Assembly: GCA_910577935.1 (NCBI GenBank)
Contig: CAJTOT010000005.1
Coordinates: 89,123 to 115,782 of the forward strand
DNA length: 26,660 bases
Reading direction: 5' to 3'
From: an uncultured Hungatella sp.
GTDB lineage: Bacteria; Bacillota; Clostridia; Lachnospirales; Lachnospiraceae
The position numbers and the translations under genes are program-made. Under the pieces are notes generated by a model. That model was not told where the DNA came from. It searched no databases and saw nothing but the letters and a program-made list of their open reading frames with translations. Position 1 is the first letter of the stretch. The number at the start of each line of letters is the position of its first letter. Below, piece after piece: positions 14,162 to 22,051 of this stretch.

Positions 14162-15181
14162 ATGACAGATTTTATCGCTCTGATGAACACCTCCCAATAT
14201 GATTTTCTGAGAACCGATCCCCGCCTGGGAGACAGGATTATGCTTCTGGGGCTGGGGGGAAGCCACGCCTACGGCACCAGCCGGGAGGGGAGCGATGTGG
14301 ATTTCAGAGGAGTCGCCCTGAACCGTCCTTCGGATATTCTGGGACTGACCCGGTTTGAACAGTACGAGAGCCGCGAGACGGATACGGTGATTTATTCTTT
14401 CAACAAGATTGTCGGGCTTCTTCTGGAGTGTAACCCCAACACCTGTGAGCTTCTGGGTCTGGACCCGGACCAGTATCTGATCGTGTCGCCTCTGGGAAGG
14501 GAGCTTTTGGAGAACGGGCATCTGTTTCTGTCCAAGCGCGCCGCCAGATCATTCGGGGGATATGCGGGGGCCCAGCTGAGGCGGATTCAGAACGCCCTGG
14601 CCAGGGATTCCATGGACCAGAACGAGAGGGAACAGCACATTCTCCGCTCTGTCCGCAGCGCGCTGGAGGATTTTTGCAGGCGGTTTAAGACCTTTGACAA
14701 GGGGAGTGTAGAGCTGTACATTGACAAGGCGGAAACTCCCGGCATGGACACGGAGATATTTGTGGACGCCAGCTACAGCCATCTTCCGCTCAGACATTAT
14801 GAGACCATGTGGCGGACCATGCACAATGTGGTGAGGGACTACGATCATATCGGAAAACGCAACAGGAAAAAGGACGATAACCATCTGAACAAACACGCCA
14901 TGCACTTGATACGCCTGTTTATGATGGCCATAGAGATTCTGGAGAAGGGCGAGATCCGCACACACAGGACCGGGGACCTGGAACTGCTCATGAAGATCAG
15001 AAACGGAGGCTTTTGGAGGGAGGACAGAACCTTTGACAGAGAATTTTATGATATTCTGGCAGACTATGAGTCCCGCCTGGAAAAGGCTGCCAGGAACAGC
15101 GTTCTGCCGGACAATCCTGACATGGAGCAGGTGGGGGCGTTTGTGGAAGCCGTGAACCGGAGGGCGGTTGGACATGTGTGA
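14162..15181 (+). CDS. RlaP-type (pol-beta superfamily) nucleotidyltransferase
   Basis: A 339-residue protein with an N-terminal pol-beta-fold nucleotidyltransferase domain: GGSHAYGTS at 32-40 gives the GS helix-turn, followed by SDVDFRG with metal-binding D45 and D47. The rest is a helical domain with conserved-looking DNHLNKHAMHLIRLFMMAIE. This matches PF10127, the nucleotidyltransferase group called RNA-ligase-associated pol-beta (RlaP), proposed to add or modify nucleotides at RNA ends during repair. I choose the ATG at 14162, because AAAGGA is 11 bases upstream; the GTG at 14153 is too close. It has its own promoter, and the YczE gene follows by 79 bp with no terminator between them. Two RNA ligases in the same window fit the RNA-repair idea. 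Donor nucleotide and substrate are unknown. Confidence 0.85.
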   Translation: MTDFIALMNTSQYDFLRTDPRLGDRIMLLGLGGSHAYGTSREGSDVDFRGVALNRPSDILGLTRFEQYESRETDTVIYSFNKIVGLLLECNPNTCELLGLDPDQYLIVSPLGRELLENGHLFLSKRAARSFGGYAGAQLRRIQNALARDSMDQNEREQHILRSVRSALEDFCRRFKTFDKGSVELYIDKAETPGMDTEIFVDASYSHLPLRHYETMWRTMHNVVRDYDHIGKRNRKKDDNHLNKHAMHLIRLFMMAIEILEKGEIRTHRTGDLELLMKIRNGGFWREDRTFDREFYDILADYESRLEKAARNSVLPDNPDMEQVGAFVEAVNRRAVGHV

Positions 15182-15260
15182 AGGCGGGGAAGATCAAAGC
15201 CGGCCGGTCAAAAAGTAAACAGAAATATAAAACAATGCGGGAGCTTAGGAGGAGAGAGTG

Positions 15261-15926
15261 ATGGGGAAGAAGAAAAATGATTTTGCGGCCAGAGTCGCGC
15301 TGGTGGTCGTGGCGAACCTGATACTGGGAGGGGGAATATCCCTGCTGAGGCTGTCGGGATTCGGCACAGATCCATTTACCTGTATGAATCTGGGGGTCAG
15401 CAGCCGTCTGGGCATCGGCCTGGGGCTGTACCAGGTGATATTTAATACGATTCTGTTTATCCCGGTGTTTATCCTGGACCGGAAGAGCTTTGGCATAGGC
15501 GCTCTGGTGAATATGTTCGGGCTGGGGTATTTTATAGAATTTTATATGTTTCTGTTCTCGGCTGGGGGAATTACCATTGAGGGGCTGTCGGGCGTCATGA
15601 CGGCCAGGATTCCTCTGCTGGCCGCGGGAGTTCTGGTGGTGTGTTTTGGAATCGCCCTGTATATGCTGTGTGATCTCGGGGCTGCTCCCTATGACCGCCT
15701 GGGGGTGGTAATCGAAACCTATTCCCACAAGAAAATCAAGTTTAAATGGGCGAGGATAGCTATGGATCTCATAAGTATCTTTGTGGGAATTGTGACGGGG
15801 AGCGTGATCGGAGTGGGCACGGTGGCGGTGGCCTTTTTCACAGGGCCGATTGTCAGCTTTTTCAGAGAGCAGGTTATCATGCCTGTTATGAAAAAGATGG
15901 GGCTCCATATTGAGGAAAAACAGTAA
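15261..15926 (+). CDS. YczE/YyaS/YitT-family integral membrane protein
   Basis: A 221-residue protein with about five hydrophobic segments (around 12-32, 55-75, 80-100, 115-140 and 165-190). FGTDPFTCMNLGVSS and LGAAPYDRLGVVIE are the two internally related motifs of the YczE/YitT-like group (COG2364). Molecular role unknown; some members are linked to antibiotic synthesis or anion transport, which is not evident here. The ATG at 15261 has AGGAGG eight bases upstream, better than the GTG three bases earlier. It may be co-transcribed with the nucleotidyltransferase. The ilvE promoter begins seven bases after its stop. Confidence 0.85.
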   Translation: MGKKKNDFAARVALVVVANLILGGGISLLRLSGFGTDPFTCMNLGVSSRLGIGLGLYQVIFNTILFIPVFILDRKSFGIGALVNMFGLGYFIEFYMFLFSAGGITIEGLSGVMTARIPLLAAGVLVVCFGIALYMLCDLGAAPYDRLGVVIETYSHKKIKFKWARIAMDLISIFVGIVTGSVIGVGTVAVAFFTGPIVSFFREQVIMPVMKKMGLHIEEKQ

Positions 15927-15932
15927 AAGTGG

Positions 15933-15961
15933 TTGACAGACGGGCTTTTTTGTCTGATAAT
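15933..15961 (+). promoter_or_regulatory. Sigma-A promoter of ilvE
   Basis: A consensus TTGACA (15933-15938) and GATAAT (15956-15961) are 17 bases apart. A small inverted repeat CAGAC...GTCTG fills the spacer. The ilvE start is 87 bases downstream, and no T-box or attenuator is visible in that leader. Confidence 0.68.
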
Positions 15962-16048
15962 TGTTGACAGTAAAAAAGCTACTGACCTGGGGGCTGACAG
16001 AGGATGCCGGCGCGCGTAGGGCCGATAGGAAAGGAAGGGTAAAGAGTT

Positions 16049-17116
16049 ATGGAAATCAGAGTTGAGAGAACCGCTTGTCCGAAGGAGAAGCCTGGACAGG
16101 ACAATCCGCTGGTGTTCGGAACCATTTTTACGGATCACATGTTCGAGATGGACTATGAGGAGGGAAAGGGCTGGCATGACCCGAGAGTGGTGCCCTACCA
16201 CAAGCTGGAGCTGGAGCCGTCCTGTATGGTGTTCCACTATGGACAGGAGATGTTTGAGGGACTGAAGGCCTACAAGTCGGAGGACGGGAGAATCCTTTTG
16301 TTCCGCCCGGACAAGAATTTTCAGCGGGCCAACAGGAGCAACAGGAGGCTGTGTATTCCGGAGCTTCCCGAGGATCTGTTTATAGAGGGTTTGAAAACAG
16401 TGGTCAGCGTGGACAGAGACTGGATTCCCACGAAGCCGGGGACTTCTCTGTATATACGCCCCTTTGTCATCGCCACGGACCCGTTTTTGGGAGTGAGGCC
16501 TTCCCACACCTACAAGTTTATGATCATTCTTTCTCCTGTGGGGGCTTACTACGCAAGCGGGCTTGACCCGGTGAAGATCTGGATCGAGGACGAGTATGTC
16601 CGGGCGGTGAAGGGCGGCATCGGCGAGGCGAAGACAGGCGGCAACTATGTGGCGTCACTGGCGTCCCAGGTGAAGGCCCATGACGAAGGGTATTCCCAGG
16701 TTCTGTGGCTGGACGGCGTGCACCGCCGGTACATCGAAGAGGTGGGCGCCATGAACATTTTCTTCAAGATCAACGGCACCGTGGTGACTCCCAAGCTGAA
16801 CGGGAGCATCCTTCCCGGCGTCACCAGGGATTCTGTCATCGCTCTGTGCAGAGAGTGGGGAGTTCCCGTGGAGGAGAAGCAGATTTCCGTGGAAGAGGTG
16901 GTTGCCGCGGCGGAGTCGGGGGCCATGGAAGAGTGCTTCGGGACCGGAACGGCAGCGGTTATCTCTCCTGTAGGAGAGCTCCGCTACGAGGAGGCCCGGA
17001 TGGCAATCGGCGGCGGAAAGATCGGAGAGCTGACTCAGAAACTGTATGACACCATCACGGGAATCCAGCTGGGCAGGATAGAAGGGCCGGAGGGCTGGAG
17101 CGTAGAGGTCAGGTAG
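16049..17116 (+). CDS. ilvE: Branched-chain amino acid aminotransferase
   Basis: Pyridoxal-phosphate enzyme of fold type IV that interconverts leucine, isoleucine and valine with their 2-oxo acids, using glutamate/2-oxoglutarate. The 355-residue length is that of the longer (BCAT2-like) form. Visible features include FHYGQEMFEGLKAYK, RPDKNFQRANRSN, the PLP-binding Lys195 in EAKTGGNY, VGAMNIFF and SILPGVTRDSV, and the phosphate-binding GTGTAAVISPV. AAAGGAAGGG precedes the ATG. An AEC-type transporter gene starts one base after its stop, so they are translationally coupled. Confidence 0.97.
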   Translation: MEIRVERTACPKEKPGQDNPLVFGTIFTDHMFEMDYEEGKGWHDPRVVPYHKLELEPSCMVFHYGQEMFEGLKAYKSEDGRILLFRPDKNFQRANRSNRRLCIPELPEDLFIEGLKTVVSVDRDWIPTKPGTSLYIRPFVIATDPFLGVRPSHTYKFMIILSPVGAYYASGLDPVKIWIEDEYVRAVKGGIGEAKTGGNYVASLASQVKAHDEGYSQVLWLDGVHRRYIEEVGAMNIFFKINGTVVTPKLNGSILPGVTRDSVIALCREWGVPVEEKQISVEEVVAAAESGAMEECFGTGTAAVISPVGELRYEEARMAIGGGKIGELTQKLYDTITGIQLGRIEGPEGWSVEVR

Positions 17117-17117
17117 C

Positions 17118-18038
17118 ATGGCGGGGATGGAAGTTGTGCTGATGAAGGCATTTGCCTTCGTGTTTATCATCGCCATGGGGTACGGGCTTAAGAGAAAAGG
17201 ATTTTTCCACGCCCAGGACTTTTACCTGTTATCCAAAATCAATATAAGGATAACGCTTCCCGCGGCGATCATCGCCAATTTCAGCAAGATCAGCATGGAT
17301 ATGTCCATGCTGATTATTTGTGTTGTCGGCATCGCGTGCAACGCGGCTACCATGGCGGTGGGGTATCTGATCAGCATCGGGAAGGAGAGAGACGAGAAAG
17401 CCTTTGACATGCTGAATCTTTCAGGGTATAACATCGGCAGCTTTACAACTCCCTTTGTACAGAATTTTCTGGGACCTGTGGGGGTGGCGGCCACAAGCCT
17501 GTTTGACACGGGGAACGCGGTCATGTGCACAGGGCTGAATTTTACTGTGGCCAGCATGGTGAGAGGCGAGGCGGAAAAGCCGTCTCTGGCGGGAATTCTG
17601 CGCTCTTTGCTGTCCTCTCTGCCTTTCGACGTGTATCTGGTGATGACCACCCTGACCATACTGAAGCTGAGGATTCCCCAGGCGGCGGTGACGGTGGCGG
17701 AGACCATCGGGGGAGCCAACGCATTTGTGGCTATGCTCATGATCGGAATCGGATTTGAGATCCGGGCGGATAAGGAGAAGCTGAAGCTGATGGCCAGGAT
17801 TCTGGCGGTTCGGTTCGGGATGGCCGCGGCTCTGGCCCTGGGATTTTATTTTCTGGCGCCTTTTGAGCTGGAGGTGCGCCAGGCCATCGCCATCTGTGTC
17901 ATCGGCCCCATCACTTCCGTGTGCCCGGCCTATGTGGGGCGGCTGAAAGGGGATGTTGAGCTGTCCAGCGCCATCAACTCTCTGGCTATCCTTATGGGTG
18001 TGGTTGCCACCACCACGGCTCTTGTGATTATGCTGTGA
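17118..18038 (+). CDS. AEC-family (auxin efflux carrier-like) transporter
   Basis: A 306-residue membrane protein with about ten hydrophobic segments arranged as two similar halves. It has the family features of an N-terminal FIIAMGYGLKRKGFF helix, a polar NLSGYNIGSFTTPF break in the middle and VGVVATTTALV near the end. AEC members export or import organic acids such as malate or 2-oxo acids. The gene starts one base after ilvE, so a link with branched-chain 2-oxo acids or amino acids is plausible but inferred. The ATG at 17118 lacks a strong ribosome binding site, consistent with coupling; ATG at 17127 is an alternative start. Confidence 0.85.
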   Translation: MAGMEVVLMKAFAFVFIIAMGYGLKRKGFFHAQDFYLLSKINIRITLPAAIIANFSKISMDMSMLIICVVGIACNAATMAVGYLISIGKERDEKAFDMLNLSGYNIGSFTTPFVQNFLGPVGVAATSLFDTGNAVMCTGLNFTVASMVRGEAEKPSLAGILRSLLSSLPFDVYLVMTTLTILKLRIPQAAVTVAETIGGANAFVAMLMIGIGFEIRADKEKLKLMARILAVRFGMAAALALGFYFLAPFELEVRQAIAICVIGPITSVCPAYVGRLKGDVELSSAINSLAILMGVVATTTALVIML

Positions 18039-18068
18039 GACCGGCAGAGTGAAACGGGAAATTCATAC

Positions 18069-18096
18069 TTGACAAAACAAGAAGCAATGATATAAT
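18069..18096 (+). promoter_or_regulatory. Sigma-A promoter of the thrS leader
   Basis: Perfect TTGACA (18069-18074) and perfect TATAAT (18091-18096) are 16 bases apart, directly upstream of the T-box leader. Confidence 0.87.
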
Positions 18097-18102
18097 CAAA
18101 AA

Positions 18103-18346
18103 AGAAGCGTAACGCGTTGAGAGGGAAAGTAGGTTACCAGGAGCCGTTCAGAGAGAGATGGGAAGGTGTGAGCATCTTACGGAGCCGGTATCGGAAGACC
18201 ACCCTTGAGCGGTCCCTAATCGGACACGGCGATTCCGTTATCATCAAAAAGAGGTCAGAGCAACCGTAAAGGGCTCTGGCAAAAAGGGTGGAACCGCGAT
18301 AATTGATCGTCCCTTCTCACAGGAGACTGTGGGGAGGGATTTTTTT
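18103..18346 (+). promoter_or_regulatory. T-box riboswitch controlling thrS
   Basis: A tRNA-sensing leader of about 240 bases. The conserved T-box AGGGTGGAACCGCG is at 18285-18298, which contains the bases that pair with the uncharged tRNA acceptor end. Stem I includes the AGAGAGAGATGGGAAGGTGTGA region around 18150-18172. ACC at 18198-18200, followed by A in the GGAAGACCA context, is the probable threonine specifier codon and agrees with the downstream gene. The competing terminator is at 18310-18346. Uncharged tRNA-Thr should stabilise the antiterminator and turn on thrS. Confidence 0.95.
18310..18346 (+). terminator. T-box-controlled terminator
   Basis: TCCCTTCTCACAG (18310-18322) pairs with CTGTGGGGAGGGA (18327-18339), with two G-T pairs, followed by seven T residues. 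Confidence 0.9.
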
Positions 18347-18391
18347 CCTACAGAGGATTTTCCTAAAAATATATGTAAAAGGAGAGTTGTC

Positions 18392-20323
18392 ATGAAAGTA
18401 ACACTGAAAGACGGAAGCATGAAAGAGTACCCGAGCCCTATGTCGGTGATAGACATCGCGGCGGACATCAGCGCCGGGCTGGCCAGAATGGCCTGCGGCG
18501 GGGAGATAGACGGGGAGAGCGTGGACTTAAGAACCATGGTGGACCGGGACTGCCGGTTGAGCATCCTTACGGCAAAGGATGAGAAAGGCCTGGCGGCTCT
18601 GCGCCACACGGCCAGTCACGTTATGGCTCAGGCGGTAAAGAGGCTGTACCCTGACGCCAAGCTGGCTATCGGCCCCTCCATCGCTGACGGTTTTTATTAT
18701 GATATCGATTTTTCGACTCCTATCACCGCGGAGGATATGGAAAAGATTGAGGGGGAGATGAAGAAGATCATCAAGGAGGCTCTGCCCTTGGAGCGGTTTA
18801 CGCTGCCCAGAGAGGAGGCTCTGGCTCTCATGAAGGAGAAGGAGGAGCCCTACAAGGTGGAGCTTATCCAGGACCTGCCGGAGGGGGAGGAGATCAGCTT
18901 CTACAGACAGGGAGAATTCACGGATCTGTGCGCCGGCCCTCACCTGATGAACACAAAGGATGTGGGGAAGGCGTATAAGCTGACCAGCATCGCGGGAGCC
19001 TACTGGAGAGGGGACGAGCACAACAAGATGCTGACCCGCATCTATGCCACGGCATTTGCCAGGAAGGAGGAGCTGGAGGCCTACATCACCATGATGGAGG
19101 AGGCCAAAAAGCGGGATCACCGGAAGCTGGGGCGGGAGCTGGGACTGTTTATGATGCACGACGCGGGGCCGGGCTTTCCCTTCTTCCTTCCAAAGGGCAT
19201 GGTGCTGAAGAACACGCTTCTGGATTACTGGAGGGAGATTCACAAGAAGGCAGGTTATGTGGAGATATCCACCCCTGTCATCTTAAACAGAAGCCTCTGG
19301 GAGACCTCCGGACATTGGGATCACTATAAAAATAACATGTACACCACAATCATCGACGAGCAGGATTACGCCATCAAGCCCATGAACTGTCCGGGGGGCG
19401 TGCTTGTGTATGCCTCCGAGCCCCGCTCCTACAGAGACCTGCCCCTGCGCATGGGAGAGATAGGCCTGGTTCACCGCCACGAGAAGTCGGGACAGCTCCA
19501 CGGTCTCATGAGAGTGCGGTGCTTCAGTCAGGACGACGCTCATATTTTCATGACCCCGGATCAGATCAAAGGGGAAATCATGGGGGTGGCCAGGCTGATC
19601 AATGAGGTCTACACCCTGTTTGGCTTCAAATATCATGTGGAACTGTCCACCAGGCCGGAGGACAGCATGGGAAGCGATGAGGACTGGGAGATGGCGACGG
19701 AGGGACTGAGAAGCGCCCTGGACGAGCTGGGACTGGACTATGTGGTCAACGAGGGCGACGGCGCGTTCTACGGTCCCAAGATCGATTTCCACCTGGTGGA
19801 CGCCATCGGAAGAACGTGGCAGTGCGGCACCATTCAGCTTGATTTCCAGCTGCCCCAGCGGTTTGAGCTGGAGTACCAGGGGGCTGACGGGGAGAAGCAC
19901 CGTCCCATCATGATCCACCGTGTGGCTTTCGGCTCCATCGAGCGGTTTATCGGCATTCTCATCGAGCATTTTGCCGGGGCGTTCCCCACATGGCTGGCTC
20001 CCGTGCAGGTGAAGGTTCTGCCTATCTCCGACAAGTTTATCGATTATGCCGGCAGTGTGAGAAAGCAGCTGGACCAGGCGGGAATCCGTGTGGAGCTGGA
20101 TACCCGCTCCGAGAAGATCGGATACAAGATCCGGGAGGCGCAGATGCAGAAGATTCCCTACATGCTCATCGTGGGACAGAAGGAGCAGGAGGAAGGTGTG
20201 GTGGCCGTGAGAAGCAGATTCCAGGGCGATGAGGGCCAGTGTCCCTTAAGTGAGTTTACAGCGGCTGTGTGTGAGGAGATTGCCTCCAGGGCTGTCCGTG
20301 AGGTGAAGAGTCAGGAGAGCTGA
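18392..20323 (+). CDS. thrS: Threonyl-tRNA synthetase
   Basis: Class II synthetase that charges tRNA-Thr; cytoplasmic homodimer. The 643-residue protein has a TGS domain (1-61), an editing (SAD) domain with HTASH at 72-76 and TDLCAGPH, the catalytic core with zinc ligands C333 (MNCPGG), H384 (DDAHIF) and H509 (MIHRVAFGS), and a C-terminal HGTP anticodon-binding domain (about 540-640). The ATG at 18392 has AAAGGAGAG upstream; the longer open frame from 18329 lies within the T-box terminator. Its TGA overlaps by one base the ATG of a YitT-family gene, so the two are coupled. Confidence 0.98.
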   Translation: MKVTLKDGSMKEYPSPMSVIDIAADISAGLARMACGGEIDGESVDLRTMVDRDCRLSILTAKDEKGLAALRHTASHVMAQAVKRLYPDAKLAIGPSIADGFYYDIDFSTPITAEDMEKIEGEMKKIIKEALPLERFTLPREEALALMKEKEEPYKVELIQDLPEGEEISFYRQGEFTDLCAGPHLMNTKDVGKAYKLTSIAGAYWRGDEHNKMLTRIYATAFARKEELEAYITMMEEAKKRDHRKLGRELGLFMMHDAGPGFPFFLPKGMVLKNTLLDYWREIHKKAGYVEISTPVILNRSLWETSGHWDHYKNNMYTTIIDEQDYAIKPMNCPGGVLVYASEPRSYRDLPLRMGEIGLVHRHEKSGQLHGLMRVRCFSQDDAHIFMTPDQIKGEIMGVARLINEVYTLFGFKYHVELSTRPEDSMGSDEDWEMATEGLRSALDELGLDYVVNEGDGAFYGPKIDFHLVDAIGRTWQCGTIQLDFQLPQRFELEYQGADGEKHRPIMIHRVAFGSIERFIGILIEHFAGAFPTWLAPVQVKVLPISDKFIDYAGSVRKQLDQAGIRVELDTRSEKIGYKIREAQMQKIPYMLIVGQKEQEEGVVAVRSRFQGDEGQCPLSEFTAAVCEEIASRAVREVKSQES

Positions 20324-21186
20324 TGAACAAAGGGTTGATGAGAAAAAGATATCTGATCATGTCTGCGGCAGTGACGGCCTCTGCCCTGGTGCAGGCATTT
20401 ACCATGAATACGTTTTTGGAGCCTATAGGACTTCTTCCCAGCGGATTCACAGGCATCGCCAGTTTGCTGTCCAGGATCACCGGGATGTTTGGACTCCGGT
20501 TTTCCACGTCCGTGGGCATGGTGGCTCTGAATATTCCGGTGGCCCTGTTCTGTTATCGGCAGATCGGCAAAAAATTTGTCATATTTTCCATGGTCCAGGT
20601 GGTGCTGTCCAGTATTCTCCTCCAGGTCATGAAAAGCCAGCCCCTGTTTGACGATGTGCTTTTAAATATCTGCTTCGGCGGATTTCTCTACGGCCTTTCT
20701 GTCGCCATCGCCTTGAAGGGCAACGCCTCCACGGCGGGGATGGATTTTATCGCCCTGTATGTGTCCAACCGTCTGGGCAAATCCATCTGGCAGTATGTGT
20801 TCGTGTTCAACTGCGGCCTGCTGTGCATCTTCGGGGCGCTGTTCGGGTGGGAGAATGCCGGGTATTCCATTTTGTTCCAGTTTATATGCACCAGGACCAT
20901 CGACAGTTTTTATCACCGGTTTAAGCGGGTGACGCTGCAGATCACCACCCAGAAGCCGAAGGAGCTGGTGAAAGAGTATGTGGGCTTCTGCAAGCACGGG
21001 ATCTCCGTGGTCAACGGCTACGGAGGTTACAGCGGAAAGGAGATGAGTCTCCTCCACACGGTGGTGTCCACCTACGAAGTGCAGGATATCATGTTTCACC
21101 TGACGAAAGTGGACCCGGCGGTGATTGTGAACGTGATGCCCACAGAGACATTTATCGGATCCTTTTACCAGAAGCCTTTGGAGTAA
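20323..21186 (+). CDS. YitT-family membrane protein (DUF161/DUF2179)
   Basis: A 287-residue protein. The N-terminal 180 residues have five to six hydrophobic segments, with NTFLEPIGLLPSGFTGIASL and GNASTAGMDFIA, the paired family motifs of the YitT membrane domain. The C-terminal 90 residues form the soluble DUF2179 domain (HGISVVNGYGGYSGKEMSLL, ending DPAVIVNVMPTETFIGSF). Function is not established. The ATG overlaps the thrS stop by one base with AGGAGAG upstream, so it falls under T-box control unless an internal promoter exists. Confidence 0.9.
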   Translation: MNKGLMRKRYLIMSAAVTASALVQAFTMNTFLEPIGLLPSGFTGIASLLSRITGMFGLRFSTSVGMVALNIPVALFCYRQIGKKFVIFSMVQVVLSSILLQVMKSQPLFDDVLLNICFGGFLYGLSVAIALKGNASTAGMDFIALYVSNRLGKSIWQYVFVFNCGLLCIFGALFGWENAGYSILFQFICTRTIDSFYHRFKRVTLQITTQKPKELVKEYVGFCKHGISVVNGYGGYSGKEMSLLHTVVSTYEVQDIMFHLTKVDPAVIVNVMPTETFIGSFYQKPLE

Positions 21187-21258
21187 GGCCGGGGGCTGTG
21201 CAGCTGTTCAGGAGGAAATGCGGATTTGGAAAGGATGAGGAGGGGCGGAACGCTGTAA

Positions 21259-21705
21259 ATGGAGAAAAAGAGGGAAAATATTTTGGTCAGCGCCTGTCTT
21301 CTGGGGCTCGGCTGCCGGTATGACGGCAGTTCGAAGGCAGATGAGCGGGTAGCGAAGCTGCTGGAGAGAGAGGACATCACTCTGATTCCAGTATGTCCGG
21401 AGCAGCTGGGGGGAATGGAGACTCCCAGGGAGCCGTCGGAGCGTATAGGGGAAGAAGTCAGAAACAGGCTGGGAGAAGACGTGACTTCCTGTTACAGGAA
21501 AGGCGCAGAGGAGACGGTCAAGATGGCACGGCTGTACCGCTGCCGCCGGGCGGTTCTGAAAGAGCGGAGCCCGTCCTGCGGATGCGGACAGATCTATGAC
21601 GGGAGCTTCAGCAAAACCCTCATCCGGGGAGACGGCGTGACGGCAGAGCTTTTGAAAAGCTGCGGGATTCAGGTCCTGGGAGAATCCGGAGCAGGAGAGA
21701 TTTAG
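21259..21705 (+). CDS. DUF523 family protein
   Basis: A 148-residue cytoplasmic protein with the three cysteine motifs of DUF523: VSACLLGLGCRYDG near the N-terminus, PVCPEQLGGMETPR in the middle and LKERSPSCGCG near 107-118. The conserved cysteines suggest metal or iron-sulfur binding; the function is unknown. GAGGAGGGG lies upstream with a rather long 13-base gap to the ATG. A six-codon open frame with an excellent AGGAGG (21218-21238) lies just before and ends within that ribosome binding site, so it may couple or attenuate translation. It follows the YitT gene by 72 bp. Confidence 0.87.
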   Translation: MEKKRENILVSACLLGLGCRYDGSSKADERVAKLLEREDITLIPVCPEQLGGMETPREPSERIGEEVRNRLGEDVTSCYRKGAEETVKMARLYRCRRAVLKERSPSCGCGQIYDGSFSKTLIRGDGVTAELLKSCGIQVLGESGAGEI

Positions 21706-21849
21706 ATAAGAGATGCCGTGGATGAGAGATGCTGCGGAGAAGAGCCGCAGAGAAAGACTATCTTGCGGATGCCTTTGTTCGGAAAAGCCGGAAAATGGAA
21801 GCAGATATCTATGGATGTGAGAAAAAATAAATATGGCTTGACATTTTTG

Positions 21850-21881
21850 CACCCCTTTATCCTGTGGAGAAGGGGTGTTTT
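21850..21881 (+). terminator. Terminator-like hairpin
   Basis: CACCCCTT (21850-21857) pairs perfectly with AAGGGGTG (21870-21877) and is followed by four T residues. It would end the DUF523 transcript just before the ligase promoter candidate. Confidence 0.55.
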
Positions 21882-21883
21882 CT

Positions 21884-21891
21884 GCTATAGT
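21884..21891 (+). promoter_or_regulatory. Extended -10 promoter candidate for the second RNA ligase
   Basis: TGCTATAGT spans an extended -10 (TGn plus TATAGT at 21886-21891). No good -35 is visible 17 bases upstream. The predicted leader to the ligase start would be about 155 bases. Confidence 0.4.
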
Positions 21892-21936
21892 GAAATCCTA
21901 ACCGAAAATGCAGATTTGCACAGGGAGGCATGGTAA

Positions 21937-21955
21937 CGTTAATTAACGGTTAACG
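21937..21955. promoter_or_regulatory. Operator-like TTAACG palindrome cluster
   Basis: CGTTAATTAACG (21937-21948) is a perfect palindrome, and a further TTAACG half-site follows at 21950-21955. It lies in the leader of the second ligase gene, downstream of the promoter candidate, where a bound repressor could block elongation. Confidence 0.4.
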
Positions 21956-22051
21956 ATTGATCTGGCTGCCTGGTTTGCAGGCATGGCATCACCCGGGATG
22001 GCCGGTGAGAGCGAAAGAGGCAGAGACAGCCGAAGAGAAAGGAGTTTGGGT

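Larger units (their letters stand above)
21706..22051. other. Gene-free stretch before the second RNA ligase
   Basis: 346 bases without a convincing gene. It holds a hairpin CTGCGG/CCGCAG near 21749-21767, a terminator-like hairpin at 21850-21881, an extended -10 promoter candidate at 21884-21891 and a palindrome cluster at 21937-21955. A 72-codon open frame here (21718-21936) overlaps these elements and has no family resemblance. Confidence 0.5.

Noticed and set aside
15719..16507. Minus-strand open frame of about 260 codons spanning the YczE and ilvE genes
   Set aside because: It crosses a plus-strand promoter and two well-supported genes, and its sequence is not protein-like.
21718..21936. 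72-codon ORF before the second ligase
   Set aside because: It overlaps the terminator-like hairpin and the promoter candidate, and has no plausible homology or ribosome binding site.
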